The notes beneath the pieces are model-generated. The model searched no databases and had not been told where the DNA came from. It worked only from the letters and a program-made list of their open reading frames with translations. Positions 27,993 to 37,948 of a stretch of 64,000 bases of DNA are shown here, piece by piece. Each line of letters starts with the position of its first letter. Within the stretch, counting starts at the first letter, position 1. This stretch comes from Caulobacter sp. (GTDB lineage: Bacteria > Pseudomonadota > Alphaproteobacteria > Caulobacterales > Caulobacteraceae): positions 1-64,000 of the forward strand of contig JARWZW010000060.1 of NCBI GenBank assembly GCA_029866155.1, read 5' to 3'. The translations under genes and the position numbers were made by a program.

Positions 27993-29483
27993 ATGTCCAT
28001 TGTGCCCGCTCTCGACCTTCGACCGGTCCCTGCAGACCCGACGCCCCACGGCATCCCCTCCAACATCGAGGCGGAGCAGGCCTTGCTGGGCTGCCTTCTG
28101 TACGACAACGCGGCCTATGAACGGCTGAGCGACCGGCTGGGCGGAAGCCACTTTTACGAGCCCTTCCATCAACGCCTGTTCGAGGCGATGGAAACCCACA
28201 TCCGCAAGGGGCAACTGGCCGAACCGATCCTTCTGGCCGACGAGTTTCGGGGTGATCCCGCCTTCCAGGAACTCGGCGGCCTCCGCTACCTCGCAGACCT
28301 TGTGGACAGGGCGCCGCCGGCGGCCAACGCGCCCGAATATGCCCGGGTGGTTTATGAACTGGCGGTTCGCCGGGAGCTGATCCGGATCGGAGGCGAGATC
28401 GCCGCCGTCGCCCAGGCCCACGACGCGGGCAGGGACTCTCGCGATCAGATCGAGATCGCGGAGCAGAAGCTCTATAATCTGGCGGAAAGCGGAACAGCCT
28501 CCACAGGGTTCATCGGCTTTGCCGACGCCCTGCACGGCGCCCTGGAGATGGCGGCGGCCGCCTATGGCCGGGAAGGCGGACTGGCCGGGATCTCGACCGG
28601 CTTGATCGACCTGGACCAGAAGATGGGCGGACTCCACCCTTCCGACCTCCTGATCGTCGCCGGACGACCTTCCATGGGCAAGACCGCCCTGGCCACCAAC
28701 ATCGCCTACAACGTCGCCAAGACCTATGCGTGGGAGCCCCAGCCGGACGGATCGCGCAAAACGGTCAGCGGGGGGGTCGTCGCCTTCTTCTCGCTTGAAA
28801 TGAGCGCCGAGCAGCTGGCCCTGCGTCTACTGGCTGACGCTTCCGGCGTTTCCGGTGACCGCCTCCGAAAGGGAGAGATCGACGCGTCCGAGTTCGGACG
28901 GGTGCGGGACGCGGCCATGGAGATCCAGGGCGCCCCTCTCTACATCGACGCCACTGGCGGCCTGTCCATCGCCAAGCTGGTAGCCCGGGCGCGCAGGCTG
29001 AAACGATCCGTCGGACTGGACCTGATCGTGGTCGACTATCTTCAGCTGATCACCGGCGGCGAAGGAAAGAGTGACAACCGGGTTCAGGAAGTCAGCATGA
29101 TCACCCAGGGCCTGAAGGCCCTGGCCAAGGAACTTTCCGTGCCGGTCATGGCCCTGTCCCAGCTATCCCGCCAGGTAGAGAACCGCGAGGACAAACGTCC
29201 CCAGCTTTCCGACCTCCGGGAGTCAGGCTCGATCGAGCAGGACGCCGACATGGTGATGTTCGTGTACCGGGAAAGCTACTATCTCGGCCGCAGCGAGCCG
29301 GACACCGCCGACAGCGCCAAACATATGGACTGGCAAGAAAAGATGGACCGGGTTGCGGGCCAGGCTGAGGTGATTATCGGCAAGCAGAGGCATGGCCCGA
29401 TCGGAACTGTTCGGCTGCACTTCAACGAGGACCTGACCAAGTTCGGAAATCTGGCGCGCGAAGGCCGGTTCGACGCACGCTGA
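27993..29483 (+). CDS. dnaB: Replicative DNA helicase
   Basis: Hexameric replication-fork helicase, 496 residues. N-terminal DnaB domain (NIEAEQALLGCLLYDN), linker, then a RecA-like domain with the P-loop GRPSMGKTALA, FFSLEMSAEQLALRLLAD, LIVVDYLQLI and LSQLSRQVENREDKRP LSDLRESGSIEQDAD-type motifs. No intein is present. Independent unit after the rplI terminator. Confidence 0.97.
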   Translation: MSIVPALDLRPVPADPTPHGIPSNIEAEQALLGCLLYDNAAYERLSDRLGGSHFYEPFHQRLFEAMETHIRKGQLAEPILLADEFRGDPAFQELGGLRYLADLVDRAPPAANAPEYARVVYELAVRRELIRIGGEIAAVAQAHDAGRDSRDQIEIAEQKLYNLAESGTASTGFIGFADALHGALEMAAAAYGREGGLAGISTGLIDLDQKMGGLHPSDLLIVAGRPSMGKTALATNIAYNVAKTYAWEPQPDGSRKTVSGGVVAFFSLEMSAEQLALRLLADASGVSGDRLRKGEIDASEFGRVRDAAMEIQGAPLYIDATGGLSIAKLVARARRLKRSVGLDLIVVDYLQLITGGEGKSDNRVQEVSMITQGLKALAKELSVPVMALSQLSRQVENREDKRPQLSDLRESGSIEQDADMVMFVYRESYYLGRSEPDTADSAKHMDWQEKMDRVAGQAEVIIGKQRHGPIGTVRLHFNEDLTKFGNLAREGRFDAR

Positions 29484-29609
29484 CCTGCCCGGCGCCCTGC
29501 AATAAAAGTGACATTTCAGGCCGCCGATCGGGTCTGCCGTGAATAGGTTTGGACCGGGGCCGTCATTTCAGGCCATATCGCCTGAGCCGGCTGCGCAATT
29601 CGCGACATA

Positions 29610-31370
29610 TTGACAGAGTTCGAGCCCAGATTGCCCCGAGACAACGCGCCATCCAATCGCAAGACCGGCCGGATCGGCGCCACGGTCCGCAGCCGTCTGG
29701 TTCTGATGGCCCTCAGCCTGATTGCGCCGGCAGCCATACTCATGGTTCTGCTTGCCGCGATCGCCTATCGGGAAAACCAGCAACGCTTCGAACAACAGCT
29801 CATCGCCACCACTCGCGCCCTTGCGGTGGCGACTGACAGGCAGATCGCCCAGGGCCAGGCGACCCTGCAGGCCCTATCCATTTCGCCGGCGCTCCGTTCC
29901 GGCGACTTCGAGTCCTTCGAAAAACAGGCTCGCGGCGCCGTTCCTGACCGCAAGGCCTGGATCGTACTGAGCAATTCAGATCGTCAGATCATCAATACCC
30001 TGGTCCCTCCTGGAACGCGGCTGCCGCCGTCAAAGCTGCCAGCTCCGGTCTGGCAGAAGCTGGGTCAGGGGTCGCCGCGGGTTTCTGACCTGACCACCGG
30101 CACCGTGATCGGCCGGTACATTATCGCCATCGACGCACCGGTGGTCATCGGCGGCCGCCTCCACGCCCTGTCCTACATCCAGGAGCCGCGTGCCTTCGAA
30201 AGTCTCTTCCAGGCCCAGGGCCTTCCGATCCGATGGACCGGCGCCATCATCGACGGAAACTCGGTTCTCATCGCGCGGTCACGTAGCGCCGATCAGTTTC
30301 GCGGCCGCAAGGCCACCCCCGACCTGCAGGCTGCGATGTCAAAATCGGATGAAGGGGTGGTCCGCAGTTTCAATCTCGAAGGGGATCCAACCCTCTCGGC
30401 CTTCAGCCGTTCCCCGGCCAACGGCTGGACATTCGTTGTCGGAGTCCCACGAAGCGAGCTTAACAACTCAATCTTCAGATCCATGTTCGGGTTGGGCCTG
30501 GCGACACTTGCCTTGCTGGCGATCGGCCTGACCCTTGCCATCGCCTTTTCCATGCAGATATCGCGACAGGTTCGCAGCCTGGCGATGGACGCACGATCGA
30601 TTACGGACAATCAGATCGTCGAAAGCCGGGATGATGACCTGGAAGAGACGGCGCAGGTTCGCGAGGCGCTGCGCCGCGCCTCGCTCGCCCTTCGCGCCCG
30701 GGAGGCGGAACAGACCCTGGCGGCAGACCGTCAGGACGTCATGATCAATGAGCTGAACCACCGGGTGAAGAACACCCTCGCCATGGTCCAGAGCCTGGCC
30801 CGCCAGAGTTTCGGCGGCAGGGACGAGACCCCTGGACTGGCCGCCTTCAACGACCGACTGATGGCCCTATCCAGGGCCCATGATTTGCTGACTGAGCGGA
30901 CCTGGCTGGACGCCGACCTTGTGGATGTCGTGACGCGAACCCTGGAACCCTATGGAAAACAGGCCCGTCCATCTGGTCCCTCGGTATTGCTGGCGCCCAA
31001 CGCCGCAGTGACCTTAAGCATGGTGTTCCACGAACTGGCGACCAATGCGGTGAAGTACGGATCTTTGTCCCTGCCCGAGGGTCGGGTGGAAGTGAACTGG
31101 AGCGTACACAGCGATCAGCGACTGACGATCATCTGGCGCGAACGGGGCGGACCCGCCGTCCGCAAACCAGACCGGGGCGGATTTGGGGCACGCCTGATCG
31201 CCGCCAGCGTCAAGCACGAGTTTGCCGGAACCGTGCAGACCGATTTTCTGGAAAGCGGCCTGGTCTGCAGCATGACCCTGCCGCTCAGCGAACGACTGAC
31301 CGGGCCGGCGCCCACGATCGCCAACACCAACTGGTCAAGTCTGGCTCCGGGGGTTCCGGCTCAGGACTGA
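29610..31370 (+). CDS. Membrane-bound HWE-family sensor histidine kinase
   Basis: Up to 586 residues with a TTG start at 29610; another TTG at 29631 and an ATG at 29706 are alternatives and the true start is not settled. An N-terminal membrane segment (MALSLIAPAAILMVLLAAIAY), a periplasmic sensor region of ~230 residues, a second membrane segment (FGLGLATLALLAIGLTLAIAF) and a HAMP-like stretch are followed by the kinase. The phospho-acceptor is in NELNHRVKNTLAMVQ and the ATP-binding part has FHELATNAVKYG and WRERGG, both typical of the HWE group common in alphaproteobacteria. No response regulator is adjacent. The gene overlaps the convergent hydrolase by 10 bases. Confidence 0.88.
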   Translation: MTEFEPRLPRDNAPSNRKTGRIGATVRSRLVLMALSLIAPAAILMVLLAAIAYRENQQRFEQQLIATTRALAVATDRQIAQGQATLQALSISPALRSGDFESFEKQARGAVPDRKAWIVLSNSDRQIINTLVPPGTRLPPSKLPAPVWQKLGQGSPRVSDLTTGTVIGRYIIAIDAPVVIGGRLHALSYIQEPRAFESLFQAQGLPIRWTGAIIDGNSVLIARSRSADQFRGRKATPDLQAAMSKSDEGVVRSFNLEGDPTLSAFSRSPANGWTFVVGVPRSELNNSIFRSMFGLGLATLALLAIGLTLAIAFSMQISRQVRSLAMDARSITDNQIVESRDDDLEETAQVREALRRASLALRAREAEQTLAADRQDVMINELNHRVKNTLAMVQSLARQSFGGRDETPGLAAFNDRLMALSRAHDLLTERTWLDADLVDVVTRTLEPYGKQARPSGPSVLLAPNAAVTLSMVFHELATNAVKYGSLSLPEGRVEVNWSVHSDQRLTIIWRERGGPAVRKPDRGGFGARLIAASVKHEFAGTVQTDFLESGLVCSMTLPLSERLTGPAPTIANTNWSSLAPGVPAQD

Positions 31371-32476
31371 TCGGACGGCCCGGCGACAGTCGGCGGGGCG
31401 GCGGTGTCACAGATCGCCCTGGCCACGGCCGCCATGAAGGCCTGCCGTTCGGCCAGGGGCCTGCGGGTGCGGGCGATCATCACAGCCGCCGCATAGACCC
31501 GTCCATCAGGGGCGGTGAACAGCCCGACATCATTGTAGCCCGTCGCCAGGGACCCCATGACCTGGCCTGTTCCGGTCTTGTGGGCCAGCCGCCAGCCCGG
31601 CGCCAGACCCCCGCGCAGTCTGCCCTGGCCAGTTGCGCTTTGTTCCATAAGACCCAGCATCAGGGCCGTGGAATCCGGGGACAGCAACTGGCCCGCCTGC
31701 AGCCTGGCCAGGGCCTCAGCCACGCCGCGCGCCGTCGCGCCGTCTGGCGGATCGGCAAGATAGGCCGCCAGGGCCGTTCGGCGCTGGTCGGCCGACAGGG
31801 CGTCGCGCTCCTGCCAGAAAGTCCGGCCGAACGAGTATTCCGGCTTCCAGCCCAGTCCCGCTGCGGCGGTTTGCAGAGTCCGCTCCCCCGGACCGAACCG
31901 GACGCCCTCAAGATTGCGCCCCACCAGGGACACCTGGACTGAAAAAGGGCCGCCGAGCCTCCGGATCAGGGCGTCATTGGCCGCATTGTCGCTTTGCTGA
32001 AGCGCCCCGGCGAGCAGGCGACGCAGGGTGGTCCGGTAGCCTGAATCGCCGACAAAGGCCCGGATCGGCTGATGAAAGATGCTCAGGTCCTCACGCCGGA
32101 TGGTCACGGTCTCGTCCAGACTGAGTTCACCCCGGTCGACGGCCGCCAGCACCGCCACTGCGACCCAGAGCTTGCTGACACTCTGCTGCGGCATAACCTG
32201 GTCGGCATTGACGCTCACCGACCACGGCGCGTCCAGGGGGCGGACAAACAGCCCTACCTGGCCGTCAAAATCCCGCGCGAGGCTCGCAAGGCGGCGCTGC
32301 AGCCTGTCCCGCTCGGACTGCCCCTTCAGTGGCAGGGCTGCCAGGCGGACAGGCGGAGATGGATCGACTGGCCGGCTGACTTCCCAGGGCGTCAGGGCGC
32401 TAGAAAGCAGCAGGCCGCCGCCCAGCCACCCCGCCAGCCCAGATGCAGCCCTTCGCCCCATGCGCCATAGAACCAT
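31361..32476 (-). CDS. Class A beta-lactamase-like serine hydrolase
   Basis: About 371 residues from the ATG at 32476 (alternative 32461), with a signal or anchor segment (ASGLAGWLGGGLLLSSALTP). Penicillin-binding fold motifs are in order: SVSK (SxxK), SDNAAND (SDN) and HKTGTGQ (KTG). A match to the ExxLN omega-loop glutamate of true class A enzymes is not obvious by eye, and the sequence between SDN and KTG is longer than usual, so resistance activity should not be assumed. Divergent from selD, convergent with the kinase. Confidence 0.8.
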   Translation of the reverse strand: MVLWRMGRRAASGLAGWLGGGLLLSSALTPWEVSRPVDPSPPVRLAALPLKGQSERDRLQRRLASLARDFDGQVGLFVRPLDAPWSVSVNADQVMPQQSVSKLWVAVAVLAAVDRGELSLDETVTIRREDLSIFHQPIRAFVGDSGYRTTLRRLLAGALQQSDNAANDALIRRLGGPFSVQVSLVGRNLEGVRFGPGERTLQTAAAGLGWKPEYSFGRTFWQERDALSADQRRTALAAYLADPPDGATARGVAEALARLQAGQLLSPDSTALMLGLMEQSATGQGRLRGGLAPGWRLAHKTGTGQVMGSLATGYNDVGLFTAPDGRVYAAAVMIARTRRPLAERQAFMAAVARAICDTAAPPTVAGPSDQS

Positions 32477-32578
32477 TGCAGGCGGGCGGACGCCAGCCAC
32501 CGCGGCGCTGCAGTCGTTTCGATGGCGCCCAAGCTCAACCCGGGCTAACCAGCGGAGCGAAACCCAGCAAAGGCCATC

Positions 32579-34801
32579 ATGCGCACAGGCGCTCCCTTGA
32601 CCCGCGATCTCCTGCTTGTCGGCGGAGGCCACGCCCACGCTGTCCTGCTGCGGATGTGGGGCATGAATCCGCTGCAGGGCGTCCGCATAACCCTCGTCAA
32701 TCCCGGGCCGACCACCGCCTATAGCGGCATGCTGCCCGGCTATGTGGCCGGACACTATCAGCGCGATGACCTCGAGATCGACCTGGTCCGGCTGGCGCGG
32801 TTTGCTGGCGCCAGACTGGTCATGGACCAGGTGATCGGCTTGAATCCTGAGTCAGGGTCCGTGCGGCTTTCCGAGCGGCCGGACATCCAGTTCGATATCG
32901 CTTCCATCGATATCGGGGTTACTTCGGGCATGGGCGACCCCGCCGAAGAAACCGGCCTGTTTCCCGTCAAACCGCTATGGGCCTTTGCCAAGGCCTGGGA
33001 AGCCTTCCTTGCCTCCGTCCAGTCAGGCGATGCGCCGCCTGTCGTCAGGGTGATCGGCGCAGGGCTGGGAGGACTCGAACTGGCGATGGCCATGGCCTGG
33101 CGGCTGAAGGCTCTCTGTTCTTCGTCCGAACGTCCACGGGTCTGCGTTCTTGAAAAGGCCGACCGGGTCTTGCCCGCCGGCCCTTCCGGGCTCCGCCGTG
33201 TGTTGTCGCATAATCTGAAGTCGCTGGGGATCGAGGTCAGGACAGGCGTCGATATCCGCAGGGTCGAGGACGGTTCAATCCACCTGGCGACCGGCGAGGT
33301 CCTTCCCCCGGCCTTTGTGGCAGCAGCAGCAGGCGCACAACCCGCCCGCTGGCTGGGATCAACCGGTCTCGCCCTGGAAAATGGGTTCATCCGGGTTGAT
33401 GGACAGCTGCGCAGCATCAGCCATCCGAAAGTTTTTGCGGTAGGCGACATTGCCCATCTGGAGCTGGACCCGCGGCCCAAGGCGGGGGTCTATGCGGTCC
33501 GTCAAGGGCCGGTGCTGTTCGCCAACCTGCGAGCCGCCCTGTCCGGGAGACGCTTGAGGGCGTTTCGCCCCCAAGGGGACCATCTAAAACTGGTCAGCCT
33601 GGGCAGTCAGGCTGCCCTGGCCGAGAAATGGGGTCTGGTCCTGCCAGGCAACGGACTCTGGCCCCTCAAGAACCGGATCGACCGACGGTTCATGACCCGG
33701 CTGAACCAGCCTGCGCCCATGGCGGCGCCCATCCGGGTTTCCGGTCCCGCAGCCCTTGGGGTCGTGGAGCTTGAAACGGCCCAGCCCCTTTGCGGCGGCT
33801 GCGGATCCAAGGTCTCGGCCGGTATTCTCGGCCCGCTGCTGCGGGACATCGCCCTGCCCCGCCGGGCGGACGTGTTGCAGGGACAGGGCGATGACGCCGC
33901 TGTCCTGGCCCTTGGCGACGGCCGGCGCCAGGTCCTGACGACCGACCATTTCCGGGCCTTCAGCGAAGATCCGTACGTCATGGCCCGGATCGTCGCCCAG
34001 CACGCGCTCGGCGATATCTGGGCCATGGGTGCCGAACCTCAAGCGGCCCTGGCCAGCCTGGTCCTCCCCGCACAGTCGGCAGAACTGCAGGCCCGGATGG
34101 CCGCCGAGATCCTCCAGGGGCTGCAGTCGGTCCTGCAGGATTGCGGTGCAGACCTGGTGGGCGGCCATACCAGCCTGGGCGCCGAGTTCACGCTGGGCCT
34201 TTCATTGACCGGGCTGCTGGAAAACCGCCCCGCCCTCGGCCTTGGCGGCGCCAGTGCAGGCGACCGCCTGGTTCTGACCCGGCCGATCGGGGTCGGGGTG
34301 GTGATGGCCGCCGAGATGCAGGGCCGCGCCCGGGGCGAATGGGTGGCGGCGGCCTTGCAGCAGATGCAGCTTTCCAACGGTCCCGCGAGCCGAGTGCTGC
34401 GCAACAGCGCTACGGCCATGACCGATGTCACAGGATTTGGACTGGCCGGACATCTGCAGTCGATCCTCTCCTCCAGCAACCTCGACGCCGAGTTGACGCT
34501 GGAGGCCGTGCCCTGGTCACCCGGCGCGATTTCGCTGTCTTCAGACGGAATCCACAGTTCTATCTATCCAGCGAACGCCAGACTCGCGGAGCAGATGATC
34601 GCCGGGGACGCCGTGCGGACTGATCCACGGTTCCCGCTGCTGTTTGATCCCCAGACCTCCGGCGGCCTGCTGGCCGCGCTTCCACCTGAGCATCTGGATG
34701 ACCGGGCGGCGGAGGCCCGAGCCCTGGGACAATCGATGTGGGTGATCGGCGCCCTGGTTCCCGCAGGACTGCAAGGACCGAAGATCCGTATCCCTGGCTG
34801 A
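32579..34801 (+). CDS. selD: Selenide, water dikinase fused to an NADH-dehydrogenase-like flavoprotein
   Basis: 740 residues. Residues ~1-390 are a pyridine nucleotide-disulphide oxidoreductase domain (LLLVGGGHAHAVLL FAD loop; VIGAGLGGLELAMAMAW second dinucleotide loop; VFAVGDIAHL). Residues ~400-740 are SelD: PLCGGCGSKVSAGIL holds the catalytic Cys (about residue 408) and Lys (411), with Ser where many have a second Cys, followed by GQGDDAAVLALGD and TDHFRAFSEDPY. SelD makes selenophosphate from selenide and ATP; fused flavoproteins of this type are known and may reduce the selenium donor. Good AAAGG precedes the ATG. Four bases separate it from the convergent mnmH. Confidence 0.93.
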   Translation: MRTGAPLTRDLLLVGGGHAHAVLLRMWGMNPLQGVRITLVNPGPTTAYSGMLPGYVAGHYQRDDLEIDLVRLARFAGARLVMDQVIGLNPESGSVRLSERPDIQFDIASIDIGVTSGMGDPAEETGLFPVKPLWAFAKAWEAFLASVQSGDAPPVVRVIGAGLGGLELAMAMAWRLKALCSSSERPRVCVLEKADRVLPAGPSGLRRVLSHNLKSLGIEVRTGVDIRRVEDGSIHLATGEVLPPAFVAAAAGAQPARWLGSTGLALENGFIRVDGQLRSISHPKVFAVGDIAHLELDPRPKAGVYAVRQGPVLFANLRAALSGRRLRAFRPQGDHLKLVSLGSQAALAEKWGLVLPGNGLWPLKNRIDRRFMTRLNQPAPMAAPIRVSGPAALGVVELETAQPLCGGCGSKVSAGILGPLLRDIALPRRADVLQGQGDDAAVLALGDGRRQVLTTDHFRAFSEDPYVMARIVAQHALGDIWAMGAEPQAALASLVLPAQSAELQARMAAEILQGLQSVLQDCGADLVGGHTSLGAEFTLGLSLTGLLENRPALGLGGASAGDRLVLTRPIGVGVVMAAEMQGRARGEWVAAALQQMQLSNGPASRVLRNSATAMTDVTGFGLAGHLQSILSSSNLDAELTLEAVPWSPGAISLSSDGIHSSIYPANARLAEQMIAGDAVRTDPRFPLLFDPQTSGGLLAALPPEHLDDRAAEARALGQSMWVIGALVPAGLQGPKIRIPG

Positions 34802-34805
34802 CAGG

Positions 34806-35861
34806 TCAGATAGCCTGGACCAGATCCGTGATCTGGTCGGCGGCGGCTTCCTGACCCGATTCACCAAGGTCTGACATGATGATGTCGCCCAGTGTCGGGC
34901 GGGTGTCGCGTCGGTTGGAACGCTCATATGCGGGGTCGTAGTGGATCTCGATCAGAGCCGCCGCCAGGGCGGAGAAATCGCCAGACCGGGCCATCTGAAC
35001 CCATTCGGCAAGACGCTGCCGTCCATAAAGCGGCGGGAGGCGATCCAGGGCTGCGCCCAGGGCTTCAGAATCGGAGGTGATCTCGGCATAGGTCTGGACA
35101 AGATACTGAACACGATCGCGGGCCTCGGCCTTGACCGACAGCCGCGGGGCCGCCTGCATCGCCTTCCAGAGGACCGGCGGGATCATGCGGTCGCCAATCT
35201 TGCTGGACTCAGCCTCCACCACGACAGGCCGGGCCGGATCGATGTCGGCAAGGGCCCCCATCAAGCGGCTTTCGAATGCCTTCTGGCTCGGCTGCGGCGT
35301 ACGGGATAGGCCGCCGAACACAGACCCCCGATGGCCGGCAAGACCTTCGAGATCGAGAACCTGAATCCCCCGTCCTGGCAACCGGTTCAGGATTTCTGTC
35401 TTGGCGGAGCCGGTGTTGCCGTCCAGCAAAACCACCTTCAGGCAGGGTTCGGCGTCATACAGGCTGGCCGTGACATGCCGCCGCCAGGTGCGATAGCCGC
35501 CGGCGACAAGGACGGCCCGCCATCCGACCTGGCGAAGGACCGTGGCCATGGCGTTGGAGCGCTGTCCGCCCCGCCAGCAATAGATCAATGGACGATAGCC
35601 GCCAGATCGATCGGCCAGGGCTGTCTCCAGATGGCGGGCAATGTTCCGGGCCACCAGGGCCGCACCGATCCGGCGGGCCAGGAAGGGCGATTGTTGGACA
35701 TAGATTGTCCCGACCTCGGCCCGCTCGGCGTCATCCAGCACAGGCAGGTTGATGGCGCCCGGCATATGGTCTTCGGCATACTCCCCGGGACTGCGGACAT
35801 CGATGATGTCGTCGAAAGCCCCAAGCGCCTCCAGGTCCAGTCTTTCCAGGGTGTCGATCAT
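34806..35861 (-). CDS. mnmH: tRNA 2-selenouridine synthase
   Basis: SelU/YbbB enzyme that turns 2-thiouridine at the tRNA wobble position into 2-selenouridine using selenophosphate. From the ATG at 35861 (preceded by AGGTG; an upstream ATG at 35879 is possible) it has 351 residues: a rhodanese domain with the active cysteine at about residue 95 (IYCWRGGQRSNAM) and a P-loop domain (LLDGNTGSAKTEIL). It faces selD, its selenophosphate supplier, tail to tail. Confidence 0.94.
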   Translation of the reverse strand: MIDTLERLDLEALGAFDDIIDVRSPGEYAEDHMPGAINLPVLDDAERAEVGTIYVQQSPFLARRIGAALVARNIARHLETALADRSGGYRPLIYCWRGGQRSNAMATVLRQVGWRAVLVAGGYRTWRRHVTASLYDAEPCLKVVLLDGNTGSAKTEILNRLPGRGIQVLDLEGLAGHRGSVFGGLSRTPQPSQKAFESRLMGALADIDPARPVVVEAESSKIGDRMIPPVLWKAMQAAPRLSVKAEARDRVQYLVQTYAEITSDSEALGAALDRLPPLYGRQRLAEWVQMARSGDFSALAAALIEIHYDPAYERSNRRDTRPTLGDIIMSDLGESGQEAAADQITDLVQAI

Positions 35862-36079
35862 GGCAGCACCTAGCGCCATTCGCCTGTCCAGGCCAAGCGG
35901 TCGGCTCCGTCCGCACGAACACCCCCGCTCTCAGCGGATCTGTGCGGATGCGAGAACCCAACGGAATGACGTTGCGGCATGTCGATTTGACAGCAAACAC
36001 GACTTGCCGCCCCGGATTTGATGACCCAGTGTCGCGGAGAAATCCAGAATTCGCAGCAATCCGGACAGAGACCTACCGT

Positions 36080-37891
36080 ATGACGACAACCGCTTCGCCC
36101 AACCCGCAGATCGACAAGTCCGCCCTGTTGGCAAAGTATCTCGAGGAACGGGACAAGCGCCTTCGCGCGGATGGCAATGGTCAGTATCTGGAGATCACGG
36201 GTCGCCTGGCCCACTATCTGGAGGACCCTTACACCCCGCGGGTGGAGCGCGAGCCCAGGACCGATCACGTCACCTTCGCTTTCGTGGGAGGCGGGTTTGC
36301 CGGTCTGGTCACAGGCGCCCGCCTGGTCGAGCAGGGTGTCACGGATGTCCGGATCATTGAAAAGGGCGGCGACTTCGGAGGCACCTGGTACTGGAACCGC
36401 TATCCAGGCGCCCAGTGCGACACCGCTTCCATGATCTATATGCCGCTGCTGGAAGAAACCGGTCACATGCCGACCGAGAAGTACGCCCATGCGCCGGAAA
36501 TTCTGGAGCAGTGCCAGCGGATCGGCCGGCAGTACGGTCTCTACGACAACGCCCTGTTCCACACCCAGATCAAGGAGATCACCTGGCAGGCGGACTCGTC
36601 GCGGTGGTTGATCCGTACCGACCGCGGAGATGCCTTCACGGCGGACTTCATAGGCCTGGGCACCGGGCCCCTGCATGTCCCCAAGCTTCCGGGCATTCCC
36701 GGTATCGAGGGGTTCAAGGGCCACTCGTTCCATACCAGCCGCTGGGACTATGACTACACGGGCGGCGACCCCAAGGGCGGCCTCATGGAAAAGCTGGCTG
36801 ACAAGCGGGTTGCGATCATCGGCACGGGCGCGACGGCGGTTCAGTGCGTCCCGCACCTGGCGCGCGCCTGCAAGGAACTGCTGGTGTTCCAGCGCACGCC
36901 CTCCTCCATCGATATCCGCGCCAATGCGCCGATCGACCCGGAATGGTTCGCCTCCATCGCGACCCCGGGCTGGCAGCTCCGCTGGCTGGAGAACTTCACG
37001 GCCAACCAGGCCGGAAGCCCCGTCGAAGTCGACCTCGTCCAGGACGGATGGACTGACCTGTCACGCCGTATCCGCAGCAAGATCATGACCCTGCCGCCCC
37101 AGGACATGACGCCGGAAAAGATGCTGGCGGCCTATGAGGATTCCGATTTCGAAAAGATGGAGGAGATCCGCGCCCGGGTCGACACCATCGTCCAGGATGC
37201 CGAGACCGCCGCCAGGCTCAAGGCCTGGTATCGGCAGCTCTGCAAGCGCCCCTGTTTCCACGATGCCTATCTCCAGGCCTTCAATACCCCAGGGACCCGA
37301 TTGATCGACACGGACGGCAAGGGGGTCGAACAGATCACCGAAAAGGGCCTCGTCGTCGCCGGCGTCGAGTATGAGGTTGACTGCATCATCTATGCCTCCG
37401 GCTTCGAGGTGGGGACCGACTATACCCGGCGGACAGGGTTTGACCTGACCGGCCGGGATGGAGTGAAGCTGTCCGAGGCCTGGTCAGACGGTATGCGCAG
37501 CAAGCACGGCATTCATGTCCATGGCTTTCCCAACGCCTTCCTGGTCCAGCCGACCCAGGGCGCCAACCTGATCTCCAATGTTCCACACAATCTGACAGAG
37601 GCCGGCCAGACGATCGCCATGACCATTCGTCATGCCCTGGACAATGGCTTCAAGGAGATCGAGGTTACACAGGAGGCGCAGGCCGCCTGGATCGCCCTGC
37701 TTCTGACCGGCTTCGGCCGCATGCTGGGCTCGCCCGACTGCACGCCGGGCTATTACAACAACGAGGGTCAGGACCCCGGTGAAGCGTCACGCTACTATGT
37801 CGGCTATCCAGCCGGCGCGACGGCCTATTTCAAGTATATCGACGCTTGGCGTACGTCCGGGGCCTTTGAAGGCCTGGACTTTAGAGCCTGA
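36080..37891 (+). CDS. Baeyer-Villiger-type flavin monooxygenase
   Basis: 603 residues from the ATG at 36080. Class B flavoprotein monooxygenase: FAD loop FVGGGFAGLVTGARL, NADPH loop IIGTGATAVQCVPHL, the Baeyer-Villiger fingerprint in FKGHSFHTSRWDY, and GGDFGGTWYWNRYPGAQCD. The long N-terminal arm of about 75 residues before the FAD loop places it with the larger ketone monooxygenases acting on cyclic or steroid-like ketones. It stands alone, followed by the hairpin at 37898-37931. Confidence 0.9.
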   Translation: MTTTASPNPQIDKSALLAKYLEERDKRLRADGNGQYLEITGRLAHYLEDPYTPRVEREPRTDHVTFAFVGGGFAGLVTGARLVEQGVTDVRIIEKGGDFGGTWYWNRYPGAQCDTASMIYMPLLEETGHMPTEKYAHAPEILEQCQRIGRQYGLYDNALFHTQIKEITWQADSSRWLIRTDRGDAFTADFIGLGTGPLHVPKLPGIPGIEGFKGHSFHTSRWDYDYTGGDPKGGLMEKLADKRVAIIGTGATAVQCVPHLARACKELLVFQRTPSSIDIRANAPIDPEWFASIATPGWQLRWLENFTANQAGSPVEVDLVQDGWTDLSRRIRSKIMTLPPQDMTPEKMLAAYEDSDFEKMEEIRARVDTIVQDAETAARLKAWYRQLCKRPCFHDAYLQAFNTPGTRLIDTDGKGVEQITEKGLVVAGVEYEVDCIIYASGFEVGTDYTRRTGFDLTGRDGVKLSEAWSDGMRSKHGIHVHGFPNAFLVQPTQGANLISNVPHNLTEAGQTIAMTIRHALDNGFKEIEVTQEAQAAWIALLLTGFGRMLGSPDCTPGYYNNEGQDPGEASRYYVGYPAGATAYFKYIDAWRTSGAFEGLDFRA

Positions 37892-37897
37892 CCGAAG

Positions 37898-37931
37898 CCG
37901 GTCCGGAGGTGGGAATTCACCTCTGGACCGG
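37898..37931. terminator. Hairpin between the monooxygenase and a small secreted gene
   Basis: 14-base arms (37898-37911 and 37918-37931) pairing throughout with one G-T wobble and a six-base loop. It lies between convergent genes and can serve both, though no long T run follows on either strand. Confidence 0.6.
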
Positions 37932-37948
37932 AGGTCTTGTGGCCCTGC

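Noticed and set aside
29601-29640. TTGACA near 29610 as a -35 promoter element of the sensor kinase
   Set aside because: No suitable -10 sequence at the right distance, and the same bases may be the kinase's TTG start; not strong enough to annotate.
31361-32476. Antibiotic-resistance beta-lactamase
   Set aside because: SxxK, SDN and KTG are present, but the omega-loop glutamate motif is not evident, so only a beta-lactamase-like hydrolase is claimed.
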